Positions 18,214 to 28,371 of a stretch of 64,000 nt of DNA are shown here, piece after piece. The notes beneath the pieces are model-generated. The model was given only the letters and a program-made list of their open reading frames with translations. It was not told where the DNA came from and ran no database searches. How positions within the stretch are numbered: the first letter of the stretch is position 1; every line of letters begins with the position of its first letter. The DNA lies in contig JADFMN010000006.1 in the NCBI GenBank assembly GCA_022563855.1, positions 124,001 through 188,000 of the forward strand. The letters run 5' to 3'. The position numbers and the translations under genes are program-made. Origin of the DNA: Armatimonadota bacterium. Its GTDB lineage: Bacteria; Armatimonadota; Fimbriimonadia; Fimbriimonadales; Fimbriimonadaceae.

Positions 18214-20036
18214 GTTTTCAAAGCCTCGGCGCGCTCGGCTGGCTGTTGCCGCTCGGCGGGGTCATCATCGCGCTGTATCTGCTGCGAATGCGGCGGAAGA
18301 ACGTGCAAGTCCCGGCCACCTTCCTATGGCCGGAGCGCACGGATGAGGTGCGGGCGAACGCGCTCTTCCAGCGGCTGCGATTCAGTTGGCTGCTACTGCT
18401 GCAACTGCTGGCGCTGGCACTGTTCGTTTTCGCGCTGGCCCGGCCACAGACGTTGCAGAAAGGTCTTGCAGGAGAGGTCACGGTCGTTGTTCTGGATGCG
18501 AGCGCAAGCATGGGCGCGACCGACATCGAGCCGACGAGGTTCGACGAGGCGGTCAAGATCGTAAGAGGGATGATCAACAGCGCAAACATCGGCGACAGGC
18601 TGATGCTGATCGAAGCCGGCGCGATGCCGCGAGTCGTGTTTCCGCTGAGCAACGACCCAGCGGCCCAGCGTCGCGCAATGTCGAGCGTCCGGCGAGCGGA
18701 CGGCCCGAGCGATATCGGCGAAGCGCTCCGGCTGGCAGCAGCCAGAGTCGGCACCATCGATGGAGCGAAGATCGTGTTGCTCTCCGACGGCGTTTTTGAA
18801 GAGGTCAAGAACTTCGGCCCGGGCAAATCTTCGCTGGTGTACCAGAAGATCGGCGAGAGCCGCCGAAACGTCGCGATCGAAGCCCTCGGCAGCAGCGACA
18901 GTCCGACCGGGCGGATCGTTTACTGCGGCGTGAAGAACCACGGGTACGACGCGGTCGAGGTCACCGTGACGATCTACGCGGACGGCGAGGTCATCGACTC
19001 CGAGATAGCAAAGATCGACGCCGGAAAGACGTGGGGAAAGACGTTTCCTGCACCCCCGGGCGTTCAAGTCGTTGAAGCGAGGCTCAGCGGCGAAGACATC
19101 CTGGCCGCCGACGACTACGCGGTGACGGTCGTTGATCCAGGCGCGTCGCTCCGTGTGCTGTTGGTCACCAAGGGAGACATGTTCTTGGAGCGGGCGCTGG
19201 TGCTCGACCCGCGCGTGACGCTCGACAAGTCGTCGGAAGTTCCGGTTAACGAACGGGCCGACAGCGCGGGCCCAGGCGTTTACGACATCGTCGTCTTCGA
19301 CGGCATACAAGAGGTCGCGGTGAAGGCGCGAGGCGTTCTCACGCTCGGTGCGGCTGGGCCGCCCTCGCCAGTGACCGTCTCCGGCACACACGAGCGGTTG
19401 AATTTCCTGGATGCACAGGACGTTCCCATGATGCGCGGAGTGAACTTCGCATCGGTGTACATCGAAGATGCGCAAGCTGTCAGCCCAAAGCCACGAGGCC
19501 GGGTCATAGCCGAGGCAGTGGAAGGCCCGATCCTGGTCATGGCAGAAGCGGAACAGCGGCAGCTATACCTATCGTTCGAGCCGCTCAGCTCGGACTTTCC
19601 TCTGACGGTCGGCTTTCCGATTTTCGTGGCCAACGCGCTGGATTTTCTGGCCGGTGAAGTCGCGAGCGACACGCTGGCGATCTTGGCGGGGCAGCAGTTT
19701 CACGTCCCCGCCGATACCGACGACGCAGCGACTTTGATCCGCCCCGACGGAACAAAGGTAGCTGTGCACGCCCTGCAAGGCCGGTACGTCGTTCGAGGCA
19801 TCGATCAGGTCGGCACCTACACCTTGCAGGCGAACGGCGAGGAACGGACGATCTACGCCTACATGCGCGACGATCTCGAGTCGAGCGTCGATGCGCAGGA
19901 GTTCGTCAGTATCAAGGAGAACGAAGTTCAGACCGAGCGCGACCTCCACCGGTACGCCGACTTCTGGAAGCCGCTGGCGCTCCTTGCGCTGTTGGTCCTC
20001 AGCGTCGAGTGGTGGATGTACGCGAGGAGGTCTTAG
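18210..20036 (+). CDS. BatA-like membrane protein with VWA domain
   Basis: A 608-residue protein. The N-terminal 80 residues match the aerotolerance-regulator N-terminal (BatA) domain: one helix, a PATFLWPERTDEVRANALF segment and a second helix. A VWA domain follows (about 85-240) with MIDAS-type DASASMGATD. The remainder is exported and beta-rich, with a GAT-like segment, and a last membrane helix lies near residue 590. I chose GTG 18210, which overlaps the DUF58 stop as other junctions in this operon do; GTG 18198 is a possible alternative. Confidence 0.87.
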   Translation: MSFQSLGALGWLLPLGGVIIALYLLRMRRKNVQVPATFLWPERTDEVRANALFQRLRFSWLLLLQLLALALFVFALARPQTLQKGLAGEVTVVVLDASASMGATDIEPTRFDEAVKIVRGMINSANIGDRLMLIEAGAMPRVVFPLSNDPAAQRRAMSSVRRADGPSDIGEALRLAAARVGTIDGAKIVLLSDGVFEEVKNFGPGKSSLVYQKIGESRRNVAIEALGSSDSPTGRIVYCGVKNHGYDAVEVTVTIYADGEVIDSEIAKIDAGKTWGKTFPAPPGVQVVEARLSGEDILAADDYAVTVVDPGASLRVLLVTKGDMFLERALVLDPRVTLDKSSEVPVNERADSAGPGVYDIVVFDGIQEVAVKARGVLTLGAAGPPSPVTVSGTHERLNFLDAQDVPMMRGVNFASVYIEDAQAVSPKPRGRVIAEAVEGPILVMAEAEQRQLYLSFEPLSSDFPLTVGFPIFVANALDFLAGEVASDTLAILAGQQFHVPADTDDAATLIRPDGTKVAVHALQGRYVVRGIDQVGTYTLQANGEERTIYAYMRDDLESSVDAQEFVSIKENEVQTERDLHRYADFWKPLALLALLVLSVEWWMYARRS

Positions 20037-20037
20037 C

Positions 20038-22860
20038 TTGCGGTTTACCGATCCCGCTTGGGGGCTGCTTTTCATCCCGCTCATCGTTGGCTTGATTCTC
20101 AGTTGGCGACACTTCCACGGCATGGCTAGGGTGCGCAAAGGGATTGCGTTCACGATACGCTTCCTGATGGCAGGCGCGGTCGTCATCGCGCTGATGGGGC
20201 CGCAGTCGTACCGAGAGAACAAGGGGACGGCGGTCATCTTTGTCATGGATCGATCCGACAGCGTCGCGGAAGCCGACCGCCGCGTGGCGGAAGAGTTCGT
20301 CGATCGAGCGATGCGCTCGCTCGGGCCCGACGATGCAGCCGGAGTCGTTACGTTTGGGGCGCAGGCCGTCGTCGAGGCGATACCGGGAGGCAAGCGTCCG
20401 CTCGGTCGGCTCATGTCGGTGGTTGATTCGTCCGGCTCGGACCTTGCTGCGGCGATCAGGCTTGCTGCTGCGTCGTTCCCAGACGGCAAGGCGCGCCGCA
20501 TCGTTGTGCTGACCGACGGAAACGAGACTCGCGGCGACGCGGCTCGGGCCGCAGAGGCAGCCGCCATCGAGGGCGTGGACGTCGACTACGTGGCGCTCGG
20601 AACGGTGCAGCGACGAGTCGAGGCGTCGGTGTTGGAACTGCAAGCACCGAGCGAGCGACGGGCGGATCAGCCGTTCGAACTGCGCGCGCTTGTCGAATCG
20701 AGCACCGAGCAGCGCGGCGTGCTGATCATCGATCGCAACGGCGTGGTCGTCGCCGAGATTCCAGTGGAGCTGCCGGCTGGCAAGTCTTCGATCGTCATCA
20801 GCCAACTGCTCGACGAGCCCGGCTTTTATCGGTACCGCGCTTCCTTGGCCGTCCCCGAAGACACCGACAACAGAAACAACGTCGGAGCGGCGTTCGTCAA
20901 CGTCCGCGGAAGACCGAAGCTGCTCCTCTTGCAAGGAGACGCGAGCCAGACCGAGCTTGCCGACGCGCTGCGCAAACAGGGGCTGATCGTCGATCTGTAC
21001 GGGCCGGAGGGAATGCCTGCCCGCGCGGAAGACTTGCAGCCGTACGACGCCGTAATCCTGAACGATCTGAACGCGTACTACGTGGCCGAGTATCAGATGA
21101 ACATGCTGAGGGCGGCCGTGAACGACACCGGCATCGGTCTTGCGATGATCGGCGGTGAGGACAGCTTTCTTCCTGGCGGCTGGTACGGCACACCGGTCGC
21201 CGAGGCTCTCCCCGTCGATCTGGACATCCGTCAGCGCAAGAGCTTTCCGAGTACGACTGTGCTGATCGTAATCGATACGTCGGGCTCGATGGCGATGAAG
21301 GAAGACGGGATTGAAAAGTACAAGCTTGCGATCAAGGCGGCGGTGATGACCGCGGAGCTACTGTCTCCGCGCGACCGGATCGGCGTAGCAGGAAGCACCG
21401 ACGACATCGTTTACGTAGCGCCGATCCAAGATCTGACGAACAAGCAAGCCGTCATCAGCAACATACGAAAGCTGCGACCGGGTGGAGGGGGCGTTTACGC
21501 AGAGCCGTCGATGCGGTTTGCCGATCAGGAGCTTAGAAAAGAGGACACCAAGGTGCGGCATCTCATCTTCTTGGCTGACGGCGCCGACACCGATATGTAC
21601 GGCAACTCGCTGGCGATCGTGTCCCAGATGTACAGGGACAAGATCACGACGACAGTCGTGGCGATCGGCGGCGGCAAGGACGAACGGTTTCTTCAGCAGT
21701 TGGCAAAGGCGGGCGGAGGACTGTATTACCTTGCGGACAAAGCGAGCAAGCTGCCGCAGATATTCACGCAGGACGTCGCCGTAATGTCCCGTTCGGCGAT
21801 CGAAGAAGGCGCGTTTTACCCGGAGGTTGCGTTCGGCGAGGAGATTCTCAGCGGGATCGATCCGGGCTCAATCCCCGCGCTCTACGCGTACTGCCTGACT
21901 GATCTGAAACCGCTCGCCCGACTCGGAATGAAATCCCCGAAGGACGATCCGATCCTCGCCACTTGGCAGTACGGGCTCGGCACATCGCTCGCGTTCACGT
22001 CGGACGCGAAGTCGCAGTGGGCGTCTCTATGGGTTCCGTGGGATGGGTTCGCTCAGTTCTGGGCACAGGCAGTGCGCGCGATATCCCGCCGCGCGACGAG
22101 GAACGACTATCAAGTGCAGGTCTCTCCCGTCGGCGGGCGCGGCGAGATCACGGTGCACGCATATGACCGGCTGGGCAATCCGCTGGTGAGCAACGACACG
22201 ACCGTTCGCGTGAGCACTCCGTCGGGCGAGACGCGCGACGTCAAGCTAACGCAGGAAGCGCCTGGCGTGTTCACGGGCTGGTTCGACGCCGAGCAGCTTG
22301 GCAGCTACATCGTTACGGTCGCCGAGCAGGACGCAGACGGGGAGTCGCGAGTCAGCTCTAGCGGTTTCTCGATTCCGTACCCGCCGGAGTATCAGTACCA
22401 GGCTACGAACTTTCCGCTGCTCGAAGGGATCGCGGGCGTGACCGGCGGTGCGGCGATCACCGATCCCCTGGACGCCCTTCGTGCCGTTCCAGATCCGGGC
22501 GTGTCGATCGAAGACCTTTGGCTGTACTTCCTTTTGGCAGCCGCGGTGATGTTGCCGGTCGACGTCGGTGTGCGGCGCATCGCGCTGCCTTTGACAGAGA
22601 TGATCGCGACGGTCGTCGCGTGGATGAAGAGGAAGCCGGCTCAGGAGCCGTCGGAGGCTGATGAGCGGATCGCGCGTCTGCGCAAGGCCAAGCTCGCCGC
22701 CACGGATTCAGACCCTGCTGAAGCTAGAGGTAAGACCGTGATTCTGAAGCCGACTGAACGGAAGCCGCGCGAGCAAACTCGAAAACCTGCCGCCACCGGT
22801 GCCACTGCCAGCAAGCTGCTCGAAGCCAAGCGCAAGCGCCGTGAGTCCGACGAAGAGTGA
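20038..22860 (+). CDS. Large membrane protein with two VWA domains and a GAT-like domain
   Basis: About 940 residues from a TTG start at 20038, preceded by GAGGAGG; the longer frame back to 19891 lies wholly inside the previous gene. Two helices (about 8-25 and 38-55) precede a VWA domain (MDRSDSVAEADRR), a beta domain, a glutamine-amidotransferase-like segment (LLLQGDASQTELADALRKQG ... MIGGEDSF) and a second VWA domain with a canonical MIDAS (IDTSGSMAM). A C-terminal helix at about 835-855 and a basic, probably disordered tail end it. The order VWA-GAT-VWA is that of BatA/BatB-related proteins. Last gene of the operon; the next gene starts 28 bp on. Confidence 0.85.
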   Translation: MRFTDPAWGLLFIPLIVGLILSWRHFHGMARVRKGIAFTIRFLMAGAVVIALMGPQSYRENKGTAVIFVMDRSDSVAEADRRVAEEFVDRAMRSLGPDDAAGVVTFGAQAVVEAIPGGKRPLGRLMSVVDSSGSDLAAAIRLAAASFPDGKARRIVVLTDGNETRGDAARAAEAAAIEGVDVDYVALGTVQRRVEASVLELQAPSERRADQPFELRALVESSTEQRGVLIIDRNGVVVAEIPVELPAGKSSIVISQLLDEPGFYRYRASLAVPEDTDNRNNVGAAFVNVRGRPKLLLLQGDASQTELADALRKQGLIVDLYGPEGMPARAEDLQPYDAVILNDLNAYYVAEYQMNMLRAAVNDTGIGLAMIGGEDSFLPGGWYGTPVAEALPVDLDIRQRKSFPSTTVLIVIDTSGSMAMKEDGIEKYKLAIKAAVMTAELLSPRDRIGVAGSTDDIVYVAPIQDLTNKQAVISNIRKLRPGGGGVYAEPSMRFADQELRKEDTKVRHLIFLADGADTDMYGNSLAIVSQMYRDKITTTVVAIGGGKDERFLQQLAKAGGGLYYLADKASKLPQIFTQDVAVMSRSAIEEGAFYPEVAFGEEILSGIDPGSIPALYAYCLTDLKPLARLGMKSPKDDPILATWQYGLGTSLAFTSDAKSQWASLWVPWDGFAQFWAQAVRAISRRATRNDYQVQVSPVGGRGEITVHAYDRLGNPLVSNDTTVRVSTPSGETRDVKLTQEAPGVFTGWFDAEQLGSYIVTVAEQDADGESRVSSSGFSIPYPPEYQYQATNFPLLEGIAGVTGGAAITDPLDALRAVPDPGVSIEDLWLYFLLAAAVMLPVDVGVRRIALPLTEMIATVVAWMKRKPAQEPSEADERIARLRKAKLAATDSDPAEARGKTVILKPTERKPREQTRKPAATGATASKLLEAKRKRRESDEE

Positions 22861-22888
22861 GTCGCTCCAGTACAATGCCCTTAGCGGC

Positions 22889-24967
22889 ATGGCCACCACA
22901 CACCACGATTCGAGCACCGTTCCGAACCTCTGGGATTCTAAACGGGCTGGCGGCATGGACGACGTCGGCCAGCTCGTCTATGCGTCGAACCTGCTCGGCT
23001 CCGACCCTCGCGTGACCAACTTCGGCGGCGGGAACACCTCGGTCAAAAGTTCTCAGGCCGACCCGCTGACCGGAGAGGAGGTCGAGGTGATGTGGGTCAA
23101 GGGATCCGGCGGCGACCTTGGGACCGCGAAGAGGGACGGATTTGCATCGCTGTATCTCGACCGCGTCCTGGCCCTAGAGTCAAAGTTTCAGGGCGAGCGT
23201 TTGCGCGAGGACGAGATCGTTCCGCTGTACAACCACTGCGTTTTCGGTTTGAACCCCCGTGCGTGTTCGATCGACACCCCTCTGCACGCCTATGTGTCGT
23301 TCAAGGCCGTCTCGCACATGCACGCCGACGCGGTGATCGCCGTCGCCGCGAGCTCGGCCGCCGAGGCGTTGACTCAGGAAATATGGTCGGGGGAGATGGG
23401 TTATCTGCCGTGGAAGCGGCCGGGATTCGAGCTGGGTCTGATGTTGCGCGACTTGCTCAAGTCGAACCCTAGCATCAAGGGCGCGCTCATGGGGTCGCAC
23501 GGTTTCATCAACTGGGCCGACACGTGGGAGGAGTGCTACGCCGACACGATCCGGATGATCAACCAGGCGCAGGAGTTCATCGACTCCCGCGCTGGCTCGC
23601 ATCCTTTTGGCGACGAGGTGCGGCCTGTTCGCGCTGACGATCCGCGCAAGATACTGTTGGAGGTGTTGCCGGTGCTGCGCGGCAAGGTTTCCTATGAAGG
23701 CAAGCGGCTGATTGCAAACGTCGATCAGAGCGACGAGGTGTTGGAGTATCTGTCACGCGCGAAGATGACTGATCTGGCCGCGCTTGGCACGAGCTGCCCC
23801 GACCATTTCTTGCGTACGAAGATCTGCCCGATGGTGTTGGAAATCGAGGGCGACATGGACAATGCGCTCGCTGGCTTTCGCGAGGGATATGCAAAGTATT
23901 ACGAGCGGTGCAAGCACGACGATTCGCCCGCGATGCGCAACCCGAATCCGAGCGTCGTCCTGATGCCCGGAGTCGGGATGGTGAGCTTCGGGAAGAACCT
24001 GGTCGAGGCGCGCGTCACCGGCGAGTTCTACCGCAACGCGATCCGCGTGATGCGTGGCGCAGAGACGATCAGCAGTTACAAGTCGCTGGCAGAACAGGAG
24101 GCGTTCAACATCGAGTACTGGCTGCTCGAAGAGGCGAAGCTGAAGCGCCAGCCGCCGGAGAAGGAGCTGTCGCGGCAGGTCGCCCTCGTCACCGGCGCGG
24201 CGCAGGGGATCGGCCTCGCGACGGCGAAGAAGCTGGCTTCGCTCGGTGCGTGCGTCGTGTTGCTCGACATCAATGAAGAGAAGCTGGAGCAGGCGCGAGC
24301 AGATGTCGCTGCGATCAACAACGACGAGTGCGTCCTGTCCGCCTTATGCGACGTCACCGACGGCGACGCTCTTAGAAATGTCTTTGAAGAGACGATCTTG
24401 AAGTTTGGAGGCCTCGATATCGCGGTCGTCAATGCGGGCAACGCGCGGCGCGGATCGGTCGCAGACACCTCTTGTGAGGACTACGAGTTCTTGAGGTCTC
24501 TGTTGGTCGATGCTTACTTCGACACGATGGCACACGCGACTCGCGTCATGCGAGATCAGGGCACTGGCGGCTCGATCATCGTGATCGGATCGAAGAACGG
24601 CACCGCCGCAGGTTCGAACGCCGCGCTGTACTCCGCCGCGAAGGCGTTCGAGCTGCACCTGATGCGCTGCACCGCGGTCGATATGGCCAAGCACGGCATC
24701 CGCGCCAACGCGGTCAACCCCGACGCGGTCGTGATCGGGAGCGGAATCTGGAACGACGCATGGCGCGCTCAAACCGCCCAGTCGCTCGGTATCCAGCCTG
24801 ACGAGATCGAGGCGCACTACCGCAACCGCACGATGCTGCAGGTCGATGTAACCCCCGACGACATCGCCGAGGCGGTCGCCTGGCTCGCCAGCGAGGCAAG
24901 ATCGAGCCGGACGACGGGCTGCACGATCACGGTCGATGGTGGAAACCGCGAAGGATTCGTCCGTTAG
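22889..24967 (+). CDS. Bifunctional class II aldolase / short-chain dehydrogenase (rhamnulose-1-P type)
   Basis: A 692-residue fusion. Residues about 1-420 are a class II aldolase with zinc histidines in SHMHADAV and GSHGF; residues about 430-692 are an SDR with TGAAQGIGLATA, YSAAK (Tyr-Lys) and a Ser in VIGSKNG. Such fusions cleave rhamnulose 1-phosphate to dihydroxyacetone phosphate and L-lactaldehyde, and the SDR half oxidises lactaldehyde to lactate. The kinase and lactate genes that follow fit this pathway exactly. Start chosen at ATG 22889; upstream codons overlap the VWA gene. The aldolase could instead take fuculose 1-phosphate. Confidence 0.9.
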   Translation: MATTHHDSSTVPNLWDSKRAGGMDDVGQLVYASNLLGSDPRVTNFGGGNTSVKSSQADPLTGEEVEVMWVKGSGGDLGTAKRDGFASLYLDRVLALESKFQGERLREDEIVPLYNHCVFGLNPRACSIDTPLHAYVSFKAVSHMHADAVIAVAASSAAEALTQEIWSGEMGYLPWKRPGFELGLMLRDLLKSNPSIKGALMGSHGFINWADTWEECYADTIRMINQAQEFIDSRAGSHPFGDEVRPVRADDPRKILLEVLPVLRGKVSYEGKRLIANVDQSDEVLEYLSRAKMTDLAALGTSCPDHFLRTKICPMVLEIEGDMDNALAGFREGYAKYYERCKHDDSPAMRNPNPSVVLMPGVGMVSFGKNLVEARVTGEFYRNAIRVMRGAETISSYKSLAEQEAFNIEYWLLEEAKLKRQPPEKELSRQVALVTGAAQGIGLATAKKLASLGACVVLLDINEEKLEQARADVAAINNDECVLSALCDVTDGDALRNVFEETILKFGGLDIAVVNAGNARRGSVADTSCEDYEFLRSLLVDAYFDTMAHATRVMRDQGTGGSIIVIGSKNGTAAGSNAALYSAAKAFELHLMRCTAVDMAKHGIRANAVNPDAVVIGSGIWNDAWRAQTAQSLGIQPDEIEAHYRNRTMLQVDVTPDDIAEAVAWLASEARSSRTTGCTITVDGGNREGFVR

Positions 24968-24998
24968 AACACCCCCGTTGCGGTAGCATCCGATCATC

Positions 24999-26348
24999 AT
25001 GACCAAGCGGCCGTTTGGTGCTGTCGCGGTCGATATGGGCGCGTCCTCGGCGCGTTTTGCCGCAGGGTGGATCGAGGGGGGCGCGATCCGCTATGAGGTC
25101 GTCGAGCAGATGGTCCACGAGCCCGCACGCGGGCATTGGCAGATAGACTTCCTGATAGGCCTCTGCCGTCGCGCCGTGCGGTGCGCAGAAGAGCGCTTCG
25201 AGAAGGCGACGGTCGGAATCGACACCTGGGGCGTCGACCACGGCTTCATCGACGGCGACGGGCATTTGGTCCAGGACCCGGTTGCGTACCGCCACGAGTC
25301 GCACGTCAAGAAATTCGACGAAATGGTTCGGCATCGCAAACGGCTGTTCGAGCTTACGGGCATTCATCATCAGCCGTTCAACACGATATATCAACTGGCG
25401 GCGCGCCGTGAGGAGCACGCTGACTGGCCCGAGGCGTTCCGGTGGCAGTTGCTGCCGGATCTGTTTGGCTTCCTGCTCACGCGTCGAATGAATTATGAAT
25501 ACACGCAATCCTCAACGACGCAGCTGATGGGCCTGGATGGATTGTGGTGCGCAGAAGCGTTTGAAATTGTTGGTTGGCCAGTGCCGTTGCAACAACCGAG
25601 GAAGCCCGGGCGGATCATTGGGCCGGTGAGCTACACGGTCGATCTGGCGAGCGTCGCGAGCCACGATACCGCGTCAGCTGTCTGCGGTCTTGGCGATCTG
25701 CAAGACGACGAAGTCTTCCTGAACGTTGGCACGTGGACGATTCTCGGGACGGTTCTCGACGAGCCGTTGCCTTCGCAGGCTGCGGAGGATGCCGGCTGGA
25801 CGAACGAGCGCACGCACGATGGCCGCGTGCGATTTCTCAAGAACATCCCCGGCTACTACATCATCAACCGACTTCACAGCGAGCTCAAGGTAGAGATGCC
25901 AGTTCCGGATTGGCTTGCGACTGCGGACTACTCGTTCGACGGAACGTTCGACTACTTCAACAAGGACTTGTTCAACCCGGAATCGATGACAGCAGCGGTG
26001 CTAGAGCTGTCCAGTCGAACGCCGACGAAGAGCGGGCACTGGGCGGCGATGGCGCTCAACAGTCTGATCGCCGCAACGGCGTACCAGCCAGCAGCCCTCG
26101 GTGAACTGGTAGGTCGGCAGTTCTCCAGGGTCAGAATCGTCGGCGGAGGTTCGCGGAGCGATAGACTGTGTCAAGGCATCGCTGACGGCACCGGGCTGTC
26201 AGTGGTCGCCGGTCCCGCAGAGGCAACGGTGCTTGGCAATTTGGGCATGCAGTTCGTGGCGTCCGGCGAAATCCCTGCGGATGAGTTGTCGTCGGTGATC
26301 GATGCGAGCGCTGAAACACGGACGTACGAGCCCGGTGTCCCCGTATGA
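24999..26348 (+). CDS. rhaB: Rhamnulokinase-like FGGY-family sugar kinase
   Basis: A 449-residue carbohydrate kinase that would phosphorylate L-rhamnulose at O1 to feed the aldolase just upstream. N-terminal FGGY phosphate-binding turn AVDMGASSARFAAG, substrate region GIDTWGVDHGF, the second-domain VNVGTWTILG-type turn (LNVGTWTIL) and the adenosine motif GGGSRSDRLCQGIADGTG are visible, all typical of the RhaB subgroup. Length is normal. It lies 31 bp after the aldolase fusion, and its stop overlaps the lutA start (ATGA at 26345). L-fuculokinase is a less likely alternative. Confidence 0.85.
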   Translation: MTKRPFGAVAVDMGASSARFAAGWIEGGAIRYEVVEQMVHEPARGHWQIDFLIGLCRRAVRCAEERFEKATVGIDTWGVDHGFIDGDGHLVQDPVAYRHESHVKKFDEMVRHRKRLFELTGIHHQPFNTIYQLAARREEHADWPEAFRWQLLPDLFGFLLTRRMNYEYTQSSTTQLMGLDGLWCAEAFEIVGWPVPLQQPRKPGRIIGPVSYTVDLASVASHDTASAVCGLGDLQDDEVFLNVGTWTILGTVLDEPLPSQAAEDAGWTNERTHDGRVRFLKNIPGYYIINRLHSELKVEMPVPDWLATADYSFDGTFDYFNKDLFNPESMTAAVLELSSRTPTKSGHWAAMALNSLIAATAYQPAALGELVGRQFSRVRIVGGGSRSDRLCQGIADGTGLSVVAGPAEATVLGNLGMQFVASGEIPADELSSVIDASAETRTYEPGVPV

Positions 26349-27052
26349 GGGTCCAGCTCATGCTGACCTGCCTGTGCGATGGCGTAGCAGGCGACGTTGG
26401 GATTGCCACGGTTACGGTCTTAGAGCATTTGGGCTGCGAGGTGTCGTTCCCGTCAGAGCAGACTTGCTGTGGGCAGCCGCCGTTCAACGGGGGAGATTGG
26501 GTCACCGCCAAGGAGATCGCCGTGAGAAACGTCGAAGTCTTCAGCCTCGCCGACGAATACGATCCGGTGGTCACGCCGTCAACGTCGTGCGCCGCGATGC
26601 TGCGGCACGGGTATCCGATGCTGTCGATGCCTGCGGCGTCTCGTGCGTACGAGCTTTGTGAGTTCATCGTAGACGTGCTGGGGCGAGACGAGTGGCAAGG
26701 CGAGATTCCCGCTCGCCACATAGGCCTTCACGAAGCCTGTCACGGGCGCGTGCTTGGCACGAACGGGCATCAGCGAAAACTGCTTGAGTCGATCTCCGGC
26801 GCGGAGCTGATCCCCTTTGGCTCGGACGAACAGTGTTGCGGCTTTGGCGGTTCGTTCTGCACTACCCACGGCAAGGTGAGCGAGAGCATCGGCCTAGAAA
26901 AACTGCAACAACTGCGGGATGCAGGAGTCGAGCAAGTCGTCAGCGGCGATATGGGGTGCTTGCTGCACTTGCAGGGGCTGATCGACCGCAACGGTATCGA
27001 ACTGTCAACGCTTCACATCGCGCAGGTGCTGGCGGAGGCGATCTCCGCGTGA
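26345..27052 (+). CDS. lutA: L-lactate utilisation protein LutA/LldE
   Basis: A 235-residue Fe-S/cysteine-rich subunit of the LutABC L-lactate dehydrogenase complex. It has the two CCG-domain motifs TCCGQPPFNGG and QCCGFGGSFCTTH, which bind clusters or heterodisulfide-type centres. Overlaps rhaB by 4 bp (ATGA) and lutB by 4 bp (GTGA). It supplies the step lactate to pyruvate after the lactaldehyde formed upstream. Confidence 0.93.
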   Translation: MRVQLMLTCLCDGVAGDVGIATVTVLEHLGCEVSFPSEQTCCGQPPFNGGDWVTAKEIAVRNVEVFSLADEYDPVVTPSTSCAAMLRHGYPMLSMPAASRAYELCEFIVDVLGRDEWQGEIPARHIGLHEACHGRVLGTNGHQRKLLESISGAELIPFGSDEQCCGFGGSFCTTHGKVSESIGLEKLQQLRDAGVEQVVSGDMGCLLHLQGLIDRNGIELSTLHIAQVLAEAISA

Positions 27053-28371
27053 GAGTCGCCTTCGATCGTTTCGTAAGGGGTGTGAAGGTTGAGACCGTAG
27101 CCAGCGTCAGGTCGTCGGCGGCGCGCGTTTCTGCAGCGAGGTCCGTTACGTTGGCCGCAGTCTTCGACGACGTTGATGCAGCACGAACCGCGGCTGCGGC
27201 AGCCAAGAAGCACGTGCTCGCGAACCTGAAGCCGCTGCTTCTCGAGTTCGAAGAGAACTTGATCAAAAACGGAGTCAAAGTCCACTGGGCCCTCGACGCA
27301 GGCTCGGCTTGCAAGCAGATATCGGCGATCTGCAGCAGCGCTGCGCCGAACGGCGCTCTCATCGTCAAGGCGAAGTCGATGGCGACTGAAGAGATTCATC
27401 TGAACAAGAGCCTGATCGAGGATGGGCACACGCCGATCGAGACAGATCTCGGCGAGTTCATCATTCAGCTGGATCAAGACACTCCCAGTCACGTGGTCCA
27501 GCCGATCATCCACAAGAATCGAAGGAACATCGCTGAGTCGTTCCGCGAACATGGACTTGGTCCGTACACCGAGGACCCGGAGGAGCTGACGATGCAAGCG
27601 CGCGCGCATCTGCGCGAGAAGTTCCGCAAGGCCGACGTCGGGATCAGCGGCGTGAACTTTGGGATCGCAGAAACGGGTCGGATCGTTCTCGTTGAGAACG
27701 AAGGGAACAACCGGCTTTCCACGACGGCTCCAAAGGTGCACATCGCTGTAATGGGAATCGAGAAGCTGTTGGCCTTCGAATCAGACCTTCCGCTGTTTCT
27801 GAGACTGCTGGCGGGCTCTGCAACAGGTCAGCGCCTCACCGTGTACACGCACTTCATCACTGGCCCGCGGCGAGAAGCGCTCGACGGGCCGCAAGAGGTG
27901 CATGTCGTCCTGCTCGATAACGGCCGGTCCGGCATTTTAGAGGGTCGGTACCGCGACATCCTCGGCTGCATCCGTTGTGGCGCGTGTCTGAACGTCTGCC
28001 CCGTGTACCGTGCAGCGACCGGACACGCGTATCGGCACGTCTACCCCGGCCCAGTCGGTGCGGTTCTTGCGCCGGCGCTCGAAGGGGTCGACTCGATGGG
28101 CGATCTCGCATTTGCGTCCACACTTTGCGGCGCGTGCAAGTCGGTCTGCCCGGTCGACATCGACATACCTTCGATGTTGCTGCACCTTCGAGCAGAGCAG
28201 CGGGCGAACAAATGGCGGTTGTACGCAAAGAGCGTGACGAGCGCCAAGGCGTGGAGGCGAACCTTGCGCATGCTGCCGCTTGCCACGAAACTGCCGAACC
28301 CTTGGAAGGAGTTCCGCGACACTCCTGCACGGGGGAAGAGCTTCAGGAGGTGGTGGAATGAACGATCGTGA
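27049..28371 (+). CDS. lutB: L-lactate utilisation iron-sulfur protein LutB/LldF
   Basis: 440 residues: an N-terminal LUD domain (about 40-280; TEEIHLNKSL ... GISGVNFGIAETG) and a C-terminal ferredoxin part with two [4Fe-4S] motifs, CIRCGACLNVCPVY and CGACKSVCPVD. The GTG at 27049 overlaps the lutA stop, which I prefer over the frame reaching back inside lutA. It is expected to pass electrons from lactate oxidation towards quinones, with LutA and LutC. Confidence 0.92.
   Translation: MRVAFDRFVRGVKVETVASVRSSAARVSAARSVTLAAVFDDVDAARTAAAAAKKHVLANLKPLLLEFEENLIKNGVKVHWALDAGSACKQISAICSSAAPNGALIVKAKSMATEEIHLNKSLIEDGHTPIETDLGEFIIQLDQDTPSHVVQPIIHKNRRNIAESFREHGLGPYTEDPEELTMQARAHLREKFRKADVGISGVNFGIAETGRIVLVENEGNNRLSTTAPKVHIAVMGIEKLLAFESDLPLFLRLLAGSATGQRLTVYTHFITGPRREALDGPQEVHVVLLDNGRSGILEGRYRDILGCIRCGACLNVCPVYRAATGHAYRHVYPGPVGAVLAPALEGVDSMGDLAFASTLCGACKSVCPVDIDIPSMLLHLRAEQRANKWRLYAKSVTSAKAWRRTLRMLPLATKLPNPWKEFRDTPARGKSFRRWWNERS

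Noticed and set aside
26833-27048. Upstream extension of lutB
   Set aside because: Lies inside lutA in another frame; the GTG at 27049 overlaps the lutA stop as at neighbouring junctions.
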